Shown here: piece after piece, positions 17,269 through 25,526 of the stretch
Layout: each line of letters begins with the position of its first letter
Position numbering within the stretch: the stretch's first letter is position 1
Source: Deltaproteobacteria bacterium
GTDB taxonomy: Bacteria; Desulfobacterota; Binatia; UTPRO1
Direction: 5' to 3'
Assembly (NCBI GenBank): GCA_029262315.1
Contig: JAJCZP010000282.1
Span: 1-45,243, forward strand
Length of the DNA: 45,243 nucleotides
Program-made: the position numbers and the translations under genes
The notes under the pieces: model-generated
Seen by the model: only the letters and a program-made list of their open reading frames with translations
Databases searched by the model: none
Told to the model about the DNA's origin: nothing

Positions 17269-19176
17269 CTATTCCCGAACCGCTGGGGTTCGGCGCGCGT
17301 CAGGTGGAACCATCCCGTCCGTCGCCCCACACGTGGTCTGTTGCTCGTGCAAAGTGAGAATACGCCGCATCTCCTCGATCGTGTGCGGGTTGGACTGTGT
17401 CGAGTGCCCGGAGCGGACGATGAGCTCGGACTCCGCCTCGTCGATGTGGGCACTCATGTACTTCACGACACCATCGTCCGCATCCTCGAGCGGCGTGTCG
17501 TCCTTGACCGGGATGATCGAATTGGCGGTCACGCTGGGTGAGACGGGAATAGAGGCCAAAGCCTGGATGAAGTCGTTGCTCGGAGACATGTTGTCGATGC
17601 TGGTGGCACCACGCGTGAAGCGGAAATGCGCCGCGTCACGCGGATTCAAGCCGCCTAGCTCGGCACCAAACGTGAGCAGCGACGATGGCATCTTGATCAG
17701 GCGGGAAGCCAATCGGCGCGCGAGAGCCGAACTCGCGAGAAAGCTCCCTCGCTGCGGGGTCGAGATGAAAACCGTCCGGGCGACAAACGGCAACGGCTCG
17801 ACGAACATCGCGTCCCGCACCAACGCGCGAGTCTCATCCGAGAAGGGCGCTTCCTCGATCGGACGATCGCTGAGCGTGTCCCAGAGCTTGGAGCCCGAAT
17901 CGATGGCGGTCATCTTGGTGAGCAGACCGCCCTGGCTGTGGCCGACGACGACCATCTGTCGCAGGCAGGCGCCCTCCCCGTCCGGATCGAAGGCATCAAC
18001 CGTCTCGACCAAGGCGCGCCGGAGCAGCATCGCCGAATAGGGAATCGGACTTCCCGAGTTGTAGCGGAAGAACCAGAATTCGTAGCGACGATCGATGCCC
18101 GGAATGCTCGCAAGATCGTTCACCATATCCGCCCAGCGGGCGGGGCTCGAGTGCGTGCCATGCACGAAAACAATCGGGATCCGACCGTGCCGATGCGGCT
18201 CCATCCCAAACAGAACGCTCGGCGACTCGGCGCCAACAAGGTCGCCGAGAAATCCCCGCAGCTCTCGCTTCCAGTACGCGGACTCGATGAGGGCCGACGC
18301 GAGCGCCACCGAGGGCTCCGCCTCCAGCGGCAACGTGCGATCGTCGACTTCGATCGTCGGCTCTTCCGTGGTGGCGTACAGCTCCAGCGTGCCATGAAGC
18401 TGCGAGGTCCGGAGCTGAGCGCGTGGGTCGTCGATGCGGAGCAGCAGTGTCGTTGCCACCCGGACCTCTGGCGGGACGAAGTCGACGAGTCGATGCTCCG
18501 CATCGCGCGGCTCCGTCGCCGCTGCCAGAGGCGCACCGATGCCGGCACGCCGATAGCGATTGCGCAGACCGCGAACGGCATAGCCCGAGGATGCCCGGAG
18601 ATCGATGAGTCGCAGATACCCCCAATCGAGGCTCGCTGGATCGAACTCGACCGCAAGCGAGCCGAACGGGAGTGCGAAGTTACCCGACGCCGGCACCACG
18701 GCACCGCCGTCGGCGTCAGCGAAGGCGTGCGCAACCGCCCGGTTGTACATGTCGCACGCGACCCGGATCCGCGGATCGATGGGACTCAGCTCCGGCTCCG
18801 CGCCCGCAGGAAACAGAAATGCGTAGGCATAGACAGCGGCCGCAAGATAGTGCCCCCGCGAGCCTACGTCCGCGGCGTGCTGTACGGAAAGCTCCGCGAG
18901 GGCAAAGAGCTGATCGTAGCCAGCACCACCCTGTATCAACGTCGCGTGCAGTTCCTCGATCACACTCTCCGGGTCCGCCTGCGCCTGGGCGAGTAGACCG
19001 TAGCGTCGAAGGACGATCTCGGTGTCGATACTGAGCGCGTCGCTGTCGAGAACGCTACGCGTGTTTTCCCGATGCGCCATCTGAGGACTCAACTTCGTCA
19101 CACCCACGGGGGCCCGACAGGCGCCGAGCGTCAGCGTGCACGCAATGGCAACCGCGAGCCACCGCGCCGCCCCCAT
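17269..19176 (-). CDS. Alpha/beta-hydrolase lipoprotein
   Basis: A 635-residue protein from ATG 19174-19176; longer readings to 19347 precede the obvious signal. The signal ends in L-G-A-C (Cys20). Residues about 60-330 form an unrecognised all-helical plus beta region, after which a lipase-type domain begins: IPIVFVHGTHSSPARW (oxyanion loop, about 333-348) and the nucleophile elbow GHSQGG with Ser414. FISTPQRGSFLASS is typical of esterases acting on large or lipid-like substrates. The acid and His of the triad probably lie near DDGVVKY and the SGHS/HT motifs close to the C-terminus. It leads a unit with the kinase-like lipoprotein. The substrate is unknown. Confidence 0.82.
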   Translation of the reverse strand: MGAARWLAVAIACTLTLGACRAPVGVTKLSPQMAHRENTRSVLDSDALSIDTEIVLRRYGLLAQAQADPESVIEELHATLIQGGAGYDQLFALAELSVQHAADVGSRGHYLAAAVYAYAFLFPAGAEPELSPIDPRIRVACDMYNRAVAHAFADADGGAVVPASGNFALPFGSLAVEFDPASLDWGYLRLIDLRASSGYAVRGLRNRYRRAGIGAPLAAATEPRDAEHRLVDFVPPEVRVATTLLLRIDDPRAQLRTSQLHGTLELYATTEEPTIEVDDRTLPLEAEPSVALASALIESAYWKRELRGFLGDLVGAESPSVLFGMEPHRHGRIPIVFVHGTHSSPARWADMVNDLASIPGIDRRYEFWFFRYNSGSPIPYSAMLLRRALVETVDAFDPDGEGACLRQMVVVGHSQGGLLTKMTAIDSGSKLWDTLSDRPIEEAPFSDETRALVRDAMFVEPLPFVARTVFISTPQRGSFLASSALARRLASRLIKMPSSLLTFGAELGGLNPRDAAHFRFTRGATSIDNMSPSNDFIQALASIPVSPSVTANSIIPVKDDTPLEDADDGVVKYMSAHIDEAESELIVRSGHSTQSNPHTIEEMRRILTLHEQQTTCGATDGMVPPDARRTPAVRE

Positions 19177-19260
19177 CCCCCGCCGCCCCTCCGGCGGCGA
19201 ACACCTGGCGGTCAGCATCGGCAAGAGCGCGAACGGGACTCTTCCTTGGTCACCTTGCAT

Positions 19261-19269
19261 CCCCCCCCC
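19261..19269. repeat. Run of nine C upstream of the hydrolase start
   Basis: A C9 homopolymer (G9 on the coding strand) lies about 85 bp upstream of the chosen hydrolase start and directly before an in-frame ATG at 19258-19260. Such tracts are slippage-prone. The region from 19177 to 19398 otherwise holds no gene or clear promoter. Confidence 0.7.
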
Positions 19270-19398
19270 GAACTCACACGCCGGCTGGCCTGCACCAGGT
19301 GCGCACGGTACTCGGCGCATACCGCACAACCGCCTGCAAACCAACACTTCGAGGACGCGTGATCGGCATGAGCGACCGAATCGCGGGTGACGAATCCG

Positions 19399-21570
19399 TC
19401 AATCGACCCAGTGCAGCACGTCACGAATCACCGACCAACGCGGCATCGCGGGCTCGGCATCGCGGCCGAGGATCCAGTGGGCATGGAGGTCGGCAACGGT
19501 ACCGTCCTTCTGCTTGAGCTCGATCCAGTGATCGAGGAACTCGGCGAAGGCCTCGGTGCCGGCGCTACCGCCGATCGGATAGACGAGCGGGACGGCAATC
19601 TCCACGTCCCGCGGTTTCACGACCTTGTAGTGCGGATAGCGCAGCGTCCACACCGATCCCGCCTCGGCACTGCACGCCAGCGCATCGAGATCGAGGTCGG
19701 GATTGTCGAAAAAGACGCCGTGCGATGCCAATTCCACGACCTCCAGCTCGGGAAAGCGGAGGCGCACCGCCTCCGCGAAGTACCCGTTGGCAAGCGCACC
19801 GATACGTAGGCGCCGACGCCCTACGACCGCACCGCTCTCGAACTCGTGACGGCGATGATCGCGGACGACCAAGGCCGCGTGCACGTCGAGATACGAACGT
19901 GACAACAGCATGTGCCCGGACCGGGCGCTCGTACCCGCCACGCCGGACATGGCCAGATCGAAATGATCGGCCGCAAGCTGCTCCTGCAAGGTTCGCGACG
20001 TAAACGGAACGAACTCCAGCGTGAGTTCGAGTTCACGGGCGAGACGATGGGCCATGTCGACGTCGAAGCCGACCAGGGCACCCGCATCGTTGAAGTACAC
20101 GAAGGGCAGCGAGTCTGGCTCGAAACCCACCCGCAACACCCCACGAGCACGAGCCCGCTCGAAACGCGATTGCCCCGGCGCAAGCGACACTGGGTTCGGC
20201 GCCGCAACCTCGAGCACGACGGTCGCGACCGACCCCTCGACCAACTGCATGCCCGCGAGGACCCGATCCTTGTCGTACTGGCCCCGCAGCACCTCCTTGA
20301 GCCCCGCGCGCGTGCCCACGACGGCTCCCGCGACGAGCAGCGCCCAGACCCCGAAGAAAACGACGAGAGCGCGCAAGCGAGGCCGAAAACGCGAGCGAAT
20401 GACGGCCACACTCAAGAGCGTCAGCGCCAGCAGATGCATGGTGCCGGCGAGATCCCCCATTCGCATAGTGATCACACCGGAGAGCAGGAAGAGCGGAAAC
20501 GTATCCTCGGGCAGATGCATCAAGTCGAGCAGGAAAGGAATCCCGATGGTCGGACTCCCGAACATGACGAGTAGTCCCGCCCCGAGGAAGGTCGGGTACT
20601 GCCCGGCAGCCAGCACCGCGCCGCTGAACCATGCCGCAAACGGCACGAAAATCAGGGCCAGGAGCTTGCCGACGTTCGGAAAGGGATACGTGAGGGGGAT
20701 GACCACCTCAGGCGCCGACTCCACTTCCTCGCCCTCGATCTCGTAGTCGCGCAGGAGCTGTGCGGTACGATCGATCAGCAGCGGGAGCACGACGAACGTC
20801 TTCCCCACGGCGAAGGCCGTCACCATCGCATCCTTGCCGGCCGCGAGCACGTCGCGATAGCGAAACGGGGTGCAGGCGCTGACAAGGGCCGGCAGCACCC
20901 AGAAAGTGAGGATGAGGGCCGCAAGCGAATACGTAATCAGATAGCCTTGCAAGCTCCCCAACTCGCGCACGCTCATCGTACCCGCCGCATTGGCGGCGAT
21001 GGCGAACACCCCCACGGGAGTGAGGCGAACGAAGAACCCGTTCACCCGCATCAGCACTTCGGCGAGAATGTCGAGTTGCGCGATCAGCCCCTCCTTGCCC
21101 GCCACCCCGATGAGCCCGATCCCAAGACAGATACAGAACAACACGACGGCCGGAACGAGATTGTTGGCAAGCGAGTAGAACGGATTCGACGGCACATACA
21201 GCGCGAGCATGTCGACCGGTGGTCGCGCCTCCACGAAGGTCGCGTTGAAGAACGATGCCGTCTCGACGCCCGGCCACGACCACGGCATCACCGCGATGGT
21301 CACGAGCCCGACCGCCCAGAGGAGCAGGACGACGAGCCCGGCCGAACGCGCCAGACTCCACGCCCCGGCAACCGACAAGCGGCCGATATTCGCCACCAGC
21401 GCAACGACCACGTAGGGCAACACGGCCATCTGCAAGAGCGCGATGAATACGTCCCCTACGATCCCGAGCGGTGCGCAGTATTCGCCGAAGAACACGCCGC
21501 ACCCAACGCCGGCGATAGCCCCGATCAGGATCCACGAACTCAGACCGAGCCGATGACGTCGCGCCGTCAC
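19399..21570 (-). CDS. Dicarboxylate/amino-acid:cation symporter fused to a family-3 solute-binding domain
   Basis: A 723-residue protein from GTG 21568-21570, with GGGAGG six bases upstream. Residues 1 to about 400 are a DAACS-family symporter: NPFYSLANNLVPAVVLF, VKLTP-type FVRLTPVGVFAIAANAAGT, and a C-terminal hairpin GSPTIGIPFLLDLMHLPEDTF. A further helix (ALVVFFGVWALLVAGAVVGT, about 410-430) leads out of the membrane to a binding domain at 468-723 with the SBP_bac_3 start RGVLRVGFEPDSLPFVYFND and GFDVDMAHRLA. The usual symporter tip motif (TNVxGD-like) is replaced by RMGDLAGTMH. A tethered receptor feeding a secondary carrier is the simple reading. The substrate is probably an amino or dicarboxylic acid. 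Confidence 0.85.
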   Translation of the reverse strand: MTARRHRLGLSSWILIGAIAGVGCGVFFGEYCAPLGIVGDVFIALLQMAVLPYVVVALVANIGRLSVAGAWSLARSAGLVVLLLWAVGLVTIAVMPWSWPGVETASFFNATFVEARPPVDMLALYVPSNPFYSLANNLVPAVVLFCICLGIGLIGVAGKEGLIAQLDILAEVLMRVNGFFVRLTPVGVFAIAANAAGTMSVRELGSLQGYLITYSLAALILTFWVLPALVSACTPFRYRDVLAAGKDAMVTAFAVGKTFVVLPLLIDRTAQLLRDYEIEGEEVESAPEVVIPLTYPFPNVGKLLALIFVPFAAWFSGAVLAAGQYPTFLGAGLLVMFGSPTIGIPFLLDLMHLPEDTFPLFLLSGVITMRMGDLAGTMHLLALTLLSVAVIRSRFRPRLRALVVFFGVWALLVAGAVVGTRAGLKEVLRGQYDKDRVLAGMQLVEGSVATVVLEVAAPNPVSLAPGQSRFERARARGVLRVGFEPDSLPFVYFNDAGALVGFDVDMAHRLARELELTLEFVPFTSRTLQEQLAADHFDLAMSGVAGTSARSGHMLLSRSYLDVHAALVVRDHRRHEFESGAVVGRRRLRIGALANGYFAEAVRLRFPELEVVELASHGVFFDNPDLDLDALACSAEAGSVWTLRYPHYKVVKPRDVEIAVPLVYPIGGSAGTEAFAEFLDHWIELKQKDGTVADLHAHWILGRDAEPAMPRWSVIRDVLHWVD

Positions 21571-21698
21571 TGATCGCCTCCCATCCCCTCCTCCTCTACC
21601 ATTCCAGGCGAGCGATCTCGACAACGTGGGCGCTGTTCGCTTGCGGACACCGCCCCCGGCCTGGTATCGACGCGCGATCTCAATTTGTGGAGGGTCCA

Positions 21699-22283
21699 TT
21701 GAACATCAACAGAACATTCGGAACCACAGTCGCTGCGGCATGCATGCTCTCGCTCACCGCCTGCAGCACGGCGCGCATGGGCAAGGGGCCGGTCGTAAGC
21801 GGCACGGTCGGCGAGAACGTCGTCCAGGCCACGGCGAAGGTGGAAGCCATCGATTACGACACACGCGAGGTCACGCTGCGTGGATCGGACGGCGAGAAGT
21901 TCAGCTTCGTAGCGGGCGAGGCCGTCAAGAATCTTGCACAGGTCGACGTCGGCGACACCGTTGCCGCGACGTACTATGAGTCGGTAGCTTTCGAGGTCCA
22001 CAAGCCGGGGGAAGTGACCCCGGGCGTCTCCATTGCCGAAGGTACGGGCACGGCCGAATTGGGCAGCAAGCCGGGAGCCCTCGACGCGCAAAGCATCACC
22101 GTCACGAGCACGATCGTAGCCATCGACCGTGATACCCCGACGGTCACGCTCGAAGCACCCGACGGCGAGCGCCGCACGATCAAAGTGCGGCATCCCGAGC
22201 ACCTGAAGAACGTCAAGGCAGGCGATCAGGTCGAGATTACCTTCACCCGAGCGCTGGCGATCGCGGTGGAGGAACTTCCGTAG
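21699..22283 (+). CDS. Small hypothetical lipoprotein with two beta-rich repeats
   Basis: A 194-residue protein read from TTG 21699, chosen because GGAGGG lies 4 bases before it; a GTG at 21687 would bury that site. The signal ends in L-T-A-C (Cys22). The mature part contains two related units: KVEAIDYDTREVTLRGSDGE followed by KNLAQVDVGDTVAATYYESVAFEV, and TIVAIDRDTPTVTLEAPDGE followed by KNVKAGDQVEITFTRALAIAV. Each looks like a small beta barrel, and the fold may be OB-like. I know no function. It is divergent from the symporter fusion (128 bp between the starts) and ends 9 bp from the convergent operon end. Confidence 0.75.
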   Translation: MNINRTFGTTVAAACMLSLTACSTARMGKGPVVSGTVGENVVQATAKVEAIDYDTREVTLRGSDGEKFSFVAGEAVKNLAQVDVGDTVAATYYESVAFEVHKPGEVTPGVSIAEGTGTAELGSKPGALDAQSITVTSTIVAIDRDTPTVTLEAPDGERRTIKVRHPEHLKNVKAGDQVEITFTRALAIAVEELP

Positions 22284-22292
22284 GAACCACGA

Positions 22293-23579
22293 TCAACGGG
22301 CGGTACGACGCGTGATCAGACGGTAGAGACCGAAGAGCACGAACGCCGCCAGCAGAAGCTCGAGAACACGCCACGCGGCCAGATCGACTATGGCGCGTGC
22401 ACGCGCCTCGGCGTCATCGATCGTGGCAGTGATCGCGCCGAGCGCCTGACCCAGGTGCTCGGCGTTGCTCGCCGTCTGAAGCTCCCGCGTCAGGGCACGC
22501 AGATCGGTGGCGGCCGTCGCCAACTCGCCGAACGTGCGTTCCCATTCGCGCACGTCGAACGGACGCGCCTCTGGACCGGGAGCGGTATCGGTCACGAGAA
22601 TCTCCTGCCAGCTCGCACTGGCGAGCCGAAGCTGCTCCGCCGTCGTCCTGAGGGGGCCGAGCAGCTCACGGATCGTCGCCAGGACCTCGTTCGCAGCGGT
22701 GAGCGCTGGCTCGGTCTCTCCGAGCACCATGCGGACGTCGTCAGGCAGCCGGTCGGCCGCCCCCGCCACTCGATCGGCACTCGCGGCGGCGCTCTCCACG
22801 GCGGCCAACGCCTGCACGACCGTATCGCGGTCCTCGATGTCGTAGAGCAGAAGCTGCGTCTCCCATCGGAGCTGCCGAGGCAGCGAAGACACGATCTGCG
22901 CGAACTCCTCGGCCGTACGATTGAACTCGCGGATCGCGGTGGCGCCCGAACTCACCCCCTCGAGCGCCCGGAACGGCGCCAGGGGCGCGTTCAGCACGGT
23001 CCCGAGGCTCCCGCTTTGGTCCAACTCCGAGACCGCGCGCTGGAGACGCTGCGCACTGAAGTCGACGCCGCGCACAGGGTTCTCACGAGCGATCTCGTCG
23101 AGCTCCGTGGCAATACGAGCCAACTTCTCGGGCTCGATGAAGTTCCGGCCGATCGATATCGCCTCCTCTTCCAACTCGCGCAAGGCCTTCACAGCGATGT
23201 GCTGGTGCTCGCCAAATATCGACGCGCCCTCGCCCGTCTCCAGATAGCGTCGGGTGGCAATAGCTAGCGTAAGCACACTGGCGAACGCCTCTTGCGGGTC
23301 ATCCAGGAACGCCAGTTCCTGCATCACTGGCAAGAGCCGCAGCTTCCACAGCACCGTGGCCTTCCGTATCTCGCGGTCGGTGGATACCCGCGCGATGCGA
23401 TCGGCGGCAACGATGATCGCCGAGTTGTACCGATCGGCGAAGAAGTCGAGATCCGCGCGAAGCTCGCCCTCGGTGTACTGCGAAGGCGCCGCCTGGCGCA
23501 TGCCGGGCCACGGCAGCCTGAGGCTCGCGCAGCCGGTGATCGTCGCGAGCGTCAACCCGACTGCCACCAGCCGACGCAT
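22293..23579 (-). CDS. Coiled-coil lipoprotein with C-terminal membrane helix
   Basis: A 428-residue protein if it starts at ATG 23577-23579, giving a short signal MRRLVAVGLTLATITGC with Cys17 lipidated; an ATG at 23640-23642, 4 bp after the permease stop, would add 21 residues and may be the coupled start. The body (about 40-390) is almost wholly alpha-helical, charged and Ala/Leu/Glu-rich, suggesting long coiled coils. The C-terminus has one strong hydrophobic helix (RVLELLLAAFVLFGLYRL) and a basic tail. I recognise no family. It is the last gene of the TolC/MacA/MacB-type operon, so a structural role in that machine is the best guess. Confidence 0.75.
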   Translation of the reverse strand: MRRLVAVGLTLATITGCASLRLPWPGMRQAAPSQYTEGELRADLDFFADRYNSAIIVAADRIARVSTDREIRKATVLWKLRLLPVMQELAFLDDPQEAFASVLTLAIATRRYLETGEGASIFGEHQHIAVKALRELEEEAISIGRNFIEPEKLARIATELDEIARENPVRGVDFSAQRLQRAVSELDQSGSLGTVLNAPLAPFRALEGVSSGATAIREFNRTAEEFAQIVSSLPRQLRWETQLLLYDIEDRDTVVQALAAVESAAASADRVAGAADRLPDDVRMVLGETEPALTAANEVLATIRELLGPLRTTAEQLRLASASWQEILVTDTAPGPEARPFDVREWERTFGELATAATDLRALTRELQTASNAEHLGQALGAITATIDDAEARARAIVDLAAWRVLELLLAAFVLFGLYRLITRRTAR

Positions 23580-23646
23580 GGCTCGAAACACGGCCGTCGA
23601 AACGGGCGCGACCCCCAGACCATGGATCATTGATGGACGCATCCGC

Positions 23647-24855
23647 TCACGCATAGCCCAACGCGTCGACAATGTTCATGCTGGCCGCCTTGCGTGCCGG
23701 ATAGAAACCGAAGAAGAGCCCCACCGCGACCGAAACCGTGAACGCAACGGTAACACTCAAGCCAGACACTGGCACGGCGACGCCGTACAGCCATCCCACG
23801 TAGAACGGAACGCCCGCGCCGAGAATCACGCCAAGGACTCCACCGACGAGACTCAGAATCGCCGCCTCGAGAAGAAACTGCACCATGATCGCGCGCTGGC
23901 CCGCGCCGAGCGCTAGACGGATACCAATGTCCGAGGTTCGCTCGGTCACGGTCACCAGCATGATGTTCATAATGCCGATGCCACCCACGAGCAGCGACAC
24001 CGCCGAGATGGCGATCAGCCCGAGCGTCACTGCCCGCGAGACGCGCTGCGCCAGAACGAGGTACTGATCGAGCGACTCGATCTTGAAGTTGGAGATCTCA
24101 CGATGACGCGCGGTGATAATATCGGTGACGCCGCGCACGACTCCGGGTACCGCCTGCGGCGTTGCCGACTGAATGTAGACGACATCGACATACCGAAGAT
24201 CGGAAAGGTTGCGAAACGTCGCGAAGGGAATCAGCGCCGCCAGGCCAGCCGCCTCGCTCTTCTGCACGGCCGCTGCGCTCTCGACCCCCTCCCGAAAGAC
24301 TCCGACGATCCGAAACCGCAAGCCGAACAGCCTGAGCGATGCATCGGGCGGATACGTACTGCCGAACAACTCGATCGCCAGATCCTCCGACAGCACGCAG
24401 ACCTTCGCTCCTTGAGCATCCTCGCGCTCGCTGAAGAAGCGCCCGGACTCGACGACCATGTTCCGCACCTGCTCGTACGCCGGCGTCACGCCGAGAATCG
24501 CGACCTGCTGCGTCTCGCCCTTGATGGGTACGAGCTCACTCGTGCGTAACACGGGCGCGATCGCCTGGATCCCCGGCACGGCGGCAACGAACGCAGGCAC
24601 GTCATCGAAGTCGATCTCCTCGGGATTGACGCCACGCCCGGTGCCATACGCGAACACCAGGTTCGACCCGACGCCCTCGATCAGGCCAACCACATATTCC
24701 CGACCGAGGAGACCGATCGAAACGACACCGACCACACTCGCCGTTCCGATCGCCATGCCGAGGATCGTCAACAGAGACCGCCCGCGCTGCGCTACGATCG
24801 CGTCAACCGCGAAGCGCAGGAGCAGCCTAAACCATGCCGTTGCTCGTCTGGCCAT
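23647..24855 (-). CDS. MacB-type ABC transporter permease (FtsX domain)
   Basis: A 402-residue inner-membrane protein. One N-terminal helix (about 25-50) precedes a periplasmic MacB-type core domain (about 52-260; GVGSNLVFAYGTGRGVNPEE, VPIKGETQQVAILGVTP) and three C-terminal helices of the FtsX domain (about 275-400; GGIGIMNIMLVTVTERTSDIGIRLALGA). In MacAB-TolC systems this subunit transmits ATPase motion to the adaptor rather than forming a classical channel. Its start overlaps the end of the ATPase gene by 29 bp, so the two are translated together. MacB itself is one chain; here permease and ATPase are separate genes, as in the LolCDE/YknYZ layout. Confidence 0.93.
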   Translation of the reverse strand: MARRATAWFRLLLRFAVDAIVAQRGRSLLTILGMAIGTASVVGVVSIGLLGREYVVGLIEGVGSNLVFAYGTGRGVNPEEIDFDDVPAFVAAVPGIQAIAPVLRTSELVPIKGETQQVAILGVTPAYEQVRNMVVESGRFFSEREDAQGAKVCVLSEDLAIELFGSTYPPDASLRLFGLRFRIVGVFREGVESAAAVQKSEAAGLAALIPFATFRNLSDLRYVDVVYIQSATPQAVPGVVRGVTDIITARHREISNFKIESLDQYLVLAQRVSRAVTLGLIAISAVSLLVGGIGIMNIMLVTVTERTSDIGIRLALGAGQRAIMVQFLLEAAILSLVGGVLGVILGAGVPFYVGWLYGVAVPVSGLSVTVAFTVSVAVGLFFGFYPARKAASMNIVDALGYA

Positions 24856-25522
24856 CGAGTATATGAATCGTCCGCTCGGCCACTTCCGCGACCTCGCGAT
24901 CGTGCGTTACCATGATCAGCGTCGCCCCGCCACGATGCAGCTCGAGCATGATCTCGAGGATCTCGTCCGCGGTCTTGCTATCGAGCGCGCCGGTAGGCTC
25001 GTCGGCGAGCAGGAGCCGCGGGGCATTCACGAGGGCACGCGCGATCGCGGCGCGCTGCCGCTGGCCGTTCGAGAGTTCCATTGGCTTGTGATCGAGACGC
25101 GCCAGCAGGCCCATCTCGCGCAAGCGTTCGCGCGCGACCTCGCGGCACTCGTCGGCACTCCGATCGCCAGCGTAGAGCGCGGGCAACGCGGCGTTCTCGA
25201 GAATGGTGAGCTGCGGCAACAAGTGGAACGACTGAAAGACGAAGCCGATGTCGCGATTCCGCCGCTGCGCCAAGGCGTCCGGCGAACGATCCTCAACCGG
25301 TGTGCCGTTAAAGCGATAGGAGCCTTGGTATTCGGCGTCGAGCAGCCCGATGATGTGGAGAAGCGTCGACTTGCCCGATCCCGATCGACCCATGATCGCG
25401 GTGAACTCGCCGGCTTTGATCGTGAGATCGATCCCCCGAAGCGCGTGCACAATGGCAGCGTCCTTGGTGTACGTCTTGCGGATCGCCGAGAGCTCGATGA
25501 CTGGCTCGGGCGCGCCGGTCAT
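24827..25522 (-). CDS. MacB/LolD-type ABC transporter ATPase
   Basis: A 231-residue ATPase. Walker A is GRSGSGKST (46-54), the Q loop is in FVFQSFHLLPQLTI, Walker B is LLLADEP with Glu176, and the switch His is in VTHD. The signature motif reads LSNGQ (151-155) where most relatives have LSGGQ, a substitution in a position that contacts ATP in the closed dimer. The ATG at 25520-25522 lies 4 bp after the adaptor stop; a frame open to 25648 overlaps the adaptor and is not used. It powers the tripartite pump encoded by this operon. Confidence 0.93.
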   Translation of the reverse strand: MTGAPEPVIELSAIRKTYTKDAAIVHALRGIDLTIKAGEFTAIMGRSGSGKSTLLHIIGLLDAEYQGSYRFNGTPVEDRSPDALAQRRNRDIGFVFQSFHLLPQLTILENAALPALYAGDRSADECREVARERLREMGLLARLDHKPMELSNGQRQRAAIARALVNAPRLLLADEPTGALDSKTADEILEIMLELHRGGATLIMVTHDREVAEVAERTIHILDGQTSNGMV

Positions 25523-25526
25523 GCGC

